Of a stretch of DNA of 64,000 nucleotides, positions 51,401 through 64,000 are shown piece by piece; positions within the stretch are counted from its first letter, which is position 1; each line of letters starts with the position of its first letter. Made by a program: the position numbers and the translations under genes. The stretch is from Ecdyonurus torrentis (Eukaryota > Arthropoda > Insecta > Ephemeroptera > Heptageniidae). The notes beneath the pieces were generated by a model. That model saw nothing but the letters and a program-made list of their open reading frames with translations. It was not told the DNA's origin and searched no databases. Location: assembly GCA_949318235.1 (NCBI GenBank), contig OX439134.1, forward strand, positions 21,022,803 to 21,086,802, given 5' to 3'.

Positions 51401-51529
51401 GACAATGGCACAGCTACTGGCACACAGACCATACAGTCTTTCTTCACTAAAAGTATCGGCAACAGTTCTAAAATCAGCCACAAATTCTTCTCTGACAGAA
51501 GCATCAAACGAGTCACACATCTCGAGTGA
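39676..51529 (+). CDS. RNASEH2A: Ribonuclease H2 subunit A, catalytic subunit, 316 aa
   Basis: Seven exons join in phase with GT-AG introns: 39676-39847, 39997-40195, 42960-43086, 47527-47664, 48984-49032, 50478-50601, 51388-51529. The product matches eukaryotic RNase H2A (human about 299 aa), the nuclear type 2 RNase H that removes ribonucleotides and RNA from DNA duplexes together with subunits B and C. Active-site acids are visible: D49 and E50 in VDEAGRGP, D157 in VYVDTVG and D185 in [19 protein letters not shown]226 in GSGYPNDP is the conserved Tyr used for ribonucleotide recognition. The C-terminus has IQSFFTKS, equivalent in position to a PIP-box-like segment in vertebrate homologues, then a basic SHKFFSDR tail. 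The introns are full of MITEs, and intron 3 contains a complete SNF8 gene on the same strand. Confidence 0.95.
40223..40390. mobile_element. Palindromic MITE in RNASEH2A intron 2
   Basis: Ends TTGACTGATAAAGCAACAAC and its approximate inverse GTTGTTCCTTTATCAGTCAA. The centre is TTGCGCATGCGTAGT. A sister copy is at 42552-42717. A separate small inverted repeat follows at about 40417-40555. Confidence 0.75.
40735..41034. mobile_element. Palindromic MITE in RNASEH2A intron 2
   Basis: Left arm ATTGATGCTGTTGCGGCTAA and right arm TTAGCCGCAACAACATTGAT are inverted. Inner blocks such as ATCGCGATAGCCATGGAAAC are mirrored near 40950. Confidence 0.75.
41036..41368. mobile_element. Palindromic MITE (AAAGGCGTACAACACCTTG family)
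   Basis: Ends TTAAAGGCGTACAACACCTTG and its exact inverse. It contains mirrored TTATTTTCCATTTACAAAATG and CAGGCGAGCTGTGA blocks. A second copy is at 59885-60208, and a truncated one at about 7930-8040. Confidence 0.85.
41870..42285 (+). pseudogene. Non-LTR retrotransposon reverse transcriptase C-terminal remnant
   Basis: A frameshifted reading starts [14 protein letters not shown] and continues in the next frame as [41 protein letters not shown] and [12 protein letters not shown]. This is the well-known end of invertebrate non-LTR polymerases (LQKxxxR...LTLPSLYI.E...HxxNTR...YNxLP). It is truncated at the 5' side and lies in RNASEH2A intron 2. It is a different family from the RT at 12003-15457. 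Confidence 0.75.
42552..42717. mobile_element. Palindromic MITE, sister of 40223-40390
   Basis: Ends TTGACTGATAAAGGAACAAC / inverse. The centre is ACTGCGCATGCATAGTAAGG with long arms (CGCTTCCGTTTCG / CGAAACGGAAGCG). Confidence 0.85.
43555..43895. mobile_element. MITE (AATGTC..CTTCC family) in RNASEH2A intron 3
   Basis: Right end GAGTCGGAAGACATGTAAGG. The body matches the element at 52078-52406 over its whole length (CCTCTCTAGGGAACACTGTG; CTCGGAATTCTTGCGCTCAG), where both inverted ends are intact. Confidence 0.75.
43960..45110. repeat. Repeat with two inserted inverted-repeat elements
   Basis: Blocks at about 44180-44540 and 45015-45110 match 62440-62905 in inverted orientation, so they form one older repeat. 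In this copy it is interrupted by a MITE at about 44559-44722 (CTACCCAGTAAACCACAG and inverse). It is also interrupted by a second element at about 44716-45003 with GTTATCGGCAG / CTGCCGATAAC ends, repeats of CTGCCGATAACTGCGGC and a poly-C run. Confidence 0.55.
45806..46546 (+). CDS. SNF8: ESCRT-II complex subunit SNF8 (EAP30/Vps22), 246 aa, intronless
   Basis: A complete single-exon ORF from [11 protein letters not shown] to the stop. It matches EAP30/Vps22 along its full length (human about 258 aa). Features are the conserved N-terminal MRRRxGxG start, an N-terminal helical hairpin at about residues 15-75, the [16 protein letters not shown](S) block, [10 protein letters not shown](V)IEVC, and two C-terminal winged-helix domains ending near [15 protein letters not shown] acts on endosomes, where it helps sort ubiquitinated membrane cargo into multivesicular bodies. 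The gene sits inside intron 3 of RNASEH2A on the same strand. Lack of introns suggests a retrocopy that became fixed, or an intronless ancestral gene. The frame is intact, so it is probably functional. Confidence 0.95.
   Translation: MRRRAGIGAIQKQKLEQEKYKDKGNEIQENQIEQMSKQLEIFRNNLEDFAGKHKNEIKKNAQFRQQFQAMCASIGVDPLASGKGFWSVLGIGDFYYELSVQVIEVCLSTNYKNGGIISMEELKDRLIKTRGKKMQEISIDDIVCAVKKLKKLGNGFSLISLGKGAYMVQSVPGEMNMDQTAVLQHASGAGHVRVTSMCHELHWENQRAERALEYMLKEGLAWVDLQDSKGKSYWFPSLFPGCSKSL
46604..46720. mobile_element. Short palindromic MITE downstream of SNF8
   Basis: TGCTGTTCGTAAACCCTGTTCTC and its inverse at about 46688-46712. Diverged relatives are near 49915-49995 and 63745-63860. Confidence 0.75.
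46725..47155. repeat. Two adjoining palindromes with a repeated 18-mer
   Basis: CTACACTTTACAAATTTG occurs four times between about 46768 and 46925, twice in each orientation, inside a larger palindrome bounded by CAAGATGAAGCT. The flanking 46955-47120 part is another inverted repeat (TAACTCGTTTTTTGT / ACAAAAAACGAGTTA). A related element is at 59318-59512. Confidence 0.65.
47714..47900. mobile_element. Palindromic MITE in RNASEH2A intron 4
   Basis: AAGTATTATTCTCATGACAC... and its imperfect inverse, with GGAACAATGTAAACAAATGGA mirrored. A better preserved copy is at 49628-49842. Confidence 0.75.
48034..48420. mobile_element. Palindromic MITE (TAGCACAGATATAAAA family)
   Basis: Mirrored blocks CTTACCATAGTTTGGTGA and ATCTTGCTAGC at both ends, and AGACTTGGAG-type blocks in the middle. 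Relatives are at 37510-37850, 51870-52075 and around 63060-63540. It is followed at 48625-48930 by a MITE of the 34374 family. Confidence 0.7.
49278..49475. mobile_element. Palindromic MITE in RNASEH2A intron 5
   Basis: CAAGATACTACATACAAGA and the inverse CTTGTATGTAGTATCTTG bound the element. The centre contains GGTCACATGATCAATATTGACC. Confidence 0.75.
49628..49842. mobile_element. Palindromic MITE with GC-rich inner arms
   Basis: A long, nearly perfect inverted repeat: AAGTATTATTCACATGACAC at the left, its inverse at the right, and inner arms with GACGCACGTCAACGTGCGTC. A second inverted element is at about 49995-50145 (ACTCGACTCAAAAAATCTGA / inverse). Confidence 0.85.
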
Positions 51530-51784
51530 AACTACTACCTTGATCGTAAACTTTGTTCACTATCAGCTTTTGAATGTATTTAAAAATATTTTTGTGTTCA
51601 TTTAATGTTGTTCCAAGTAAAATCTCATTTTCACAAAAGTTTTGTGTAATTTTTAGTTTTGTTAAAAGTCTGATGTGGCTGATTTTATACTAAGCTGGTA
51701 ACTTTATATTGCATTTTGATATCGATGGGAAAATACAATTCAGTTTTTCATTTCATTTTATGTTAATTAAGATTAAGTATCATT

Positions 51785-51790
51785 AATAAA
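51785..51790 (+). terminator. Polyadenylation signal AATAAA of RNASEH2A
   Basis: AATAAA lies about 256 bases after the stop, the first canonical signal downstream of the last exon. Confidence 0.5.
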
Positions 51791-51869
51791 ATGTATTATA
51801 TTCATAAAATGTTTGGTATTTTTTTAATAACTTGATTCCATAGCATTAGAGTAATATTAGTTTAACAAA

Positions 51870-53520
51870 ATGATAAAAGAAAAAGATAAAGAAGATCATA
51901 CACATGGTCTTACCATAGTGAAGTCTCCCATGTTTTGGTGACAAATCTTGCTAGCACACAGATAAAAACTGACATATATAGGAGAGCTTTTGGCACTAAA
52001 CTACAAGAGAAAAATGAAGCATGTGTGTGCCTTCTACAGTTCTTACAGACTTGGAGAAAACTATGAATGAAGCCCAATGTCCCTTACATGTCTTCCAACT
52101 CTTGGCTGATTTTTTAGGCACACTGTTTTAAATTTCCCTCTCTAGGGAACACTGTGATACGCATGGGTGCAATTTGAACTATTATATGATAAGGCTGACT
52201 AAAGGTCAGAAATGATATATTGTATGACGTAAACAGAGATAACTACTCGGAATTCTTGCGCTCAGGTGACAATAAGACCTGAAACCTTTGTAAAGCAGTA
52301 TTTGTAATATAGTAGTTTTGGCTGCCAATTGCAGCGCTAGTGTAAAAGCTTGAATCATGCTTGTCTACTCTAAGGGAGTCAGAAGACATGTAAGGGACAT
52401 TGAATGAAGCATGTATGTAGGTAAGAATTAACGTAGGATTAATAATTTAAATTATTTGTAAAAAGAACTTGATTAATTTATTAGAAAAACATATAGGCTA
52501 TTATATAGATATAGACCACAATAAAACATAGAAAAATATGGAAATATAAACTGATTTAACGATGCAAATTTATAAGGTATTGTTTTAGTACATATAGGAT
52601 AGGGCCATAAGCTGCAGCCTCTATTTAAACATCAGTTATCTTTTTAAATTGTTACATCAATAAAAATAACAACTGGTTTAAGGTGGGAAACAGGTACTGC
52701 GGGATTTGACTAAAAAATTGTAAAGAAAGAAAAATATAAAATTTTGCACAGTGATAAATTAGAATGTAGTATCTTCAAAAATGTAAAAAAAAAAAAAAAA
52801 AAAAAAAAAAATGGGGGGTCACCATGCTAGATTTTAAATTATGATTTTTTTGAAGTGTTGGTCCAATGGTCCCATAAGAACCCATGTTAATTTCAATAAT
52901 TATTTTCTGGTCAAAGGTTCTAAAAAATTTATCATAGGTAGCTGTTACTATTACCTTTGAAATGTCATCATAAAGTTTGCAAGTTTTCTTTTTAAATTTT
53001 GAGATACAAGCCATCTGAATACAACACTTAAACGGGAAAAAATTATTTTGCTGCACAAAGTTACATGACAAATTTAAGATTATTTGAATTGTACCGCTAG
53101 AAAAGCATCGTCTTTACGATATATATTATTCACAACAAAATATTGAAAATAATAATAATAACAAAGTCATCTATGTATCACCTGCACTTCAAGCACCAAA
53201 CTCCTGCCTTATATTTTATTTGTATTGGCATTTTTGTTTGCCAATTTTATATGGTATTTTAACATAATATGGTATATCTGACAGTGAGTATACAAATATA
53301 AAATATCAAAGGAAAAAATTAACAATAGATCTGTCCCAATTACGTTAAATATTAATTAAAAATACATGATATAAAATACATAGTAACATAATTATAACTG
53401 GCCATATTTTGGAGTTAACAATAATAATAATAAAATCATTACAAGTGGTCCAGTAATTTTTTGTATAAAAGTTTACAATCTGGATAAGCCTAATAATGTT
53501 TAAGCCTGCAATATATGTAG
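51870..53520. repeat. MITE-rich intergenic region between the convergent RNASEH2A and BolA-MVK genes
   Basis: Part of a TAGCACAGATA-family MITE (51870-52075), then a complete MITE at 52078-52406 with ends AATGTCCCTTACATGTCTTCC and inverse. A diverged repeat shared with 20210-20900 is at about 52680-53040. The rest is AT-rich. Confidence 0.5.
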
Positions 53521-53524
53521 TTAC

Positions 53525-61559
<8,035 letters not shown>

Positions 61560-61599
61560 CTGCAAAGTTCAGTCACATTTGTGTTACTTCAATTGAAGA

Positions 61600-64000
61600 A
61601 TGACCACGTGTGATATTGTACTGTCTGTTTTTAACAATACAACTTAATGCATTAATCGTCTAGTACATGTATATTTATGTATTTATATATATGTAACTTT
61701 TTTTTTTAAATACGTATTGATATTTGACAATGTCAGGGCCCTAGAGTGAGCCCACAGCTATGTTTTTATGTATATTAAAGGAATAGACCAGAGAAAAACA
61801 TAAGCATTTATATCACAAAACACTTGATGGGATTTACATAAATAACATTAATTTATCTCAAAACCCAACAGTAGCCCCGTAGCAGTGATCAGAAAATTCA
61901 ATTTATGCAACCCACACAACATTTTCATACTAATTTTTGCATGTTTCTGACGTCATAAACATGAATTTTCACGCAAATTGCATACTTTACAGTTTTTTCA
62001 TGCTCTCTCGTGGGGCTACATTAACATTCTGGTAAAAATTGTCATCAGTTTTGAAGGTCCTATTTCGTATTTATTCATTAAAAATTACAAGTTGTTTTAT
62101 GTGGTCTATGGCTTTAAGCATTTTATTTTTTACAATAATCAAATTATAATGTGCTAGCTAGAGAGATCATGTATAAATAAATTTTTATCATATAAAATAT
62201 CAATGTGAAAAATAAAATAAATAACGCTTGCATAAAATACTGTCATATTTCTTATCTAGCACTCATATTGTGCATTTTTTAGTAAGTCTGACTATCATTT
62301 CTCATTGTTTTGTTAAACAAGAACCTGCTGATGTACAATGTTTTGTATACCTATGATTGCAGGAGATAGAAATGAATTAACATATTTTGATTTTGAATCA
62401 ATGAACTAAACCAATGAACTAAAACTTATGTCATTTTGATTGACAATACCCTGAAAGAGGAATAGACTAGAGGAGGCTAGACAAAATATAATGTATAATT
62501 AGATGTATATCATCTCACTCAAGCAGGTAGAACACTTTTTCCTTGTGAGCCATGGTTTTTAACAATAAGTTAACTTTTGATACCTAGCTGTCACATTCAA
62601 TAAGTGGCGGTATCACTAGCCATCAATGCATGAAAATTAGATAAAGATTTTATTATAATTAGAAAAATATGACAATTAAACTAAATTCTTGCACAAAAAA
62701 TTAAAAAGTTGAAAATGTTAAAATTGATTAAAATGTTAAAAATTAATTAAAAGTTGAAAATGTGTCATTCTTAAATTTTATCATGAAATTTTGCAAACAA
62801 AGAAAAAAAAGAGGAAGATGTGTTGCTTCTCTTTGTTTTGCAAGCATGGCTGCATCTTAAAACTACATTTTTGTACCTGAACTTTAGTTCATTGTTCAGA
62901 GTATAGTCAGGCTGTAAGGACTAACAAATGCACAAACACACACATTTTCTTCTAGCCTTGTTCCTAAAGCTGATATCCAATATGATGTTTATTATTTGTG
63001 TGCTTGCAACAACATTCTATAGACCATAATATATATCTCTTCCACTATGCTAGGTCCATGCACTGATCATTCAGTTTCTCAATAAGTCTGTAAGGACTGA
63101 TGAAGTTATAGGGTGTATGCGGATGACGTCATCTTTAATGCGCTTGGAGGCCATACTGGAGTAGTGAACAACATTGCTGAGCATAGGTCAAACATTGTTT
63201 AAGCCAATTTTCTTTGCAAAATCCGTTAATTTTTTTTCTTAATGCTATTTTACAACCATACTTGAGATACTAATTCAACATATTTATAGCATCAATGCTC
63301 TTATAAATATTGTGTAGTATTTTTAAACTGTCAAAATGAGTTATTTTCCTATGCCACTCATGTTATTGAGTGATCCAACATGGCGTCAACTTTAACATGA
63401 ATGCATGCACCCTATAGACAAACTGTATTTCTTTTGTAGTTTAGTGACAAAATGTTATTTAAAATGTGTTTTTTATCTCTGTGCTACAGCAAGATTCTCA
63501 TCAACCTATGGGACTCTCTTCACTATACTGTTTTATTATAAATTTACCATACCTGACAATATGACAATGGTGATTCATTTTCTTAAACAGACTTTAAATT
63601 TAATTGCAGTTTATTATTTTAATACTTTGGTACTGTAAATACTTTACTAAATTCTTCAAGTCCAGGAAGGCTGAAAGTTTGATGATGTCACTTAAAAGTT
63701 GTCGGCACGAATATCTTAATTTTTGCACTTACATGTGCTATACAAATAAATAAACCCTGTTTGTTTACTTGCACCAAAATATGCACATTACATTTGAATA
63801 ACCAACGTTGATCTTCATTTTAGTAGCAGAAAAGAAGACAAGGTACACGATCAGCATTAATTACTAAGAAAAAAATTAAATTAATCTATTTTCTAGAAGA
63901 CCCTATTTTAACTCCAGTATACTTTTTTTTTTTTTTTTTTTTTTTGCCTCCCTTATTTATTGACAACTTATCTCAAAATTTTTATCATAGGTAGCTATTA
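61600..64000. repeat. Repeats upstream of the visible BolA exons
   Basis: No exon could be identified. About 61780-62115 looks like an inverted-repeat element (AAAGGAATAGACCA...TGGTCTATGGCTTT). About 62440-62905 is an inverted copy of 44180-45110. A MITE of the 34374 family (63108-63417, ends TATAGGGTG / CACCCTATA) sits inside a TAGCACAGATA-family copy (63060-63540). The BolA first exon must be short and unrecognised here or lie beyond the window. Confidence 0.5.

Overview
The window is nuclear DNA from an invertebrate animal. It is AT-rich, the genes are split by short, well-formed GT-AG introns, and both introns and intergenic DNA are packed with foldback elements, MITEs, microsatellites and retroelement remnants. 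I cannot name the phylum from the sequence.

Layout. Bases 1-2700 hold the end of a retroelement-type env (baculovirus F-like) ORF on the + strand. It converges on two unrecognised, tightly spaced ORFs on the - strand that have their own TATA box. Bases 2700-21400 are mostly repeats: a 2.1-kb palindrome, copies of a dispersed family, a non-LTR reverse transcriptase split by a 2.55-kb inverted-repeat transposon, and a 0.9-kb palindrome. A CpG-rich promoter or first exon lies near 21470-21662, followed by nested palindromes.

Bases 25479-34994 (+) encode a 986-aa protein. It has thirteen near-identical lysine-rich repeats followed by a degenerate kinase-like region and a KEN-type RNase domain of the IRE1/RNase L kind. 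Two of its introns carry further inverted-repeat transposons. Bases 39676-51529 (+) encode ribonuclease H2 subunit A in seven exons. Its third intron contains a complete, intronless ESCRT-II subunit SNF8 gene (45806-46546, +). Bases 53525-61559 (-) encode a gene in which a BolA2-like domain is joined in frame, within one exon, to mevalonate kinase. Its first exon is not visible. RNASEH2A and the BolA-MVK gene converge.

Most unusual points: (1) the BolA2-mevalonate kinase fusion; (2) the repeat-pseudokinase-KEN protein, which keeps the key RNase Asn and His; (3) three transposons that share one architecture (ends CCC...GGG, apparent 2-bp target duplication, many copies of a short palindrome) but each with a different palindrome; (4) the antisense two-ORF unit facing an env gene.

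The conserved genes are ordinary housekeeping functions (RNA removal from DNA, endosomal sorting, isoprenoid synthesis, Fe-S handling). I see no operon-like link between them.
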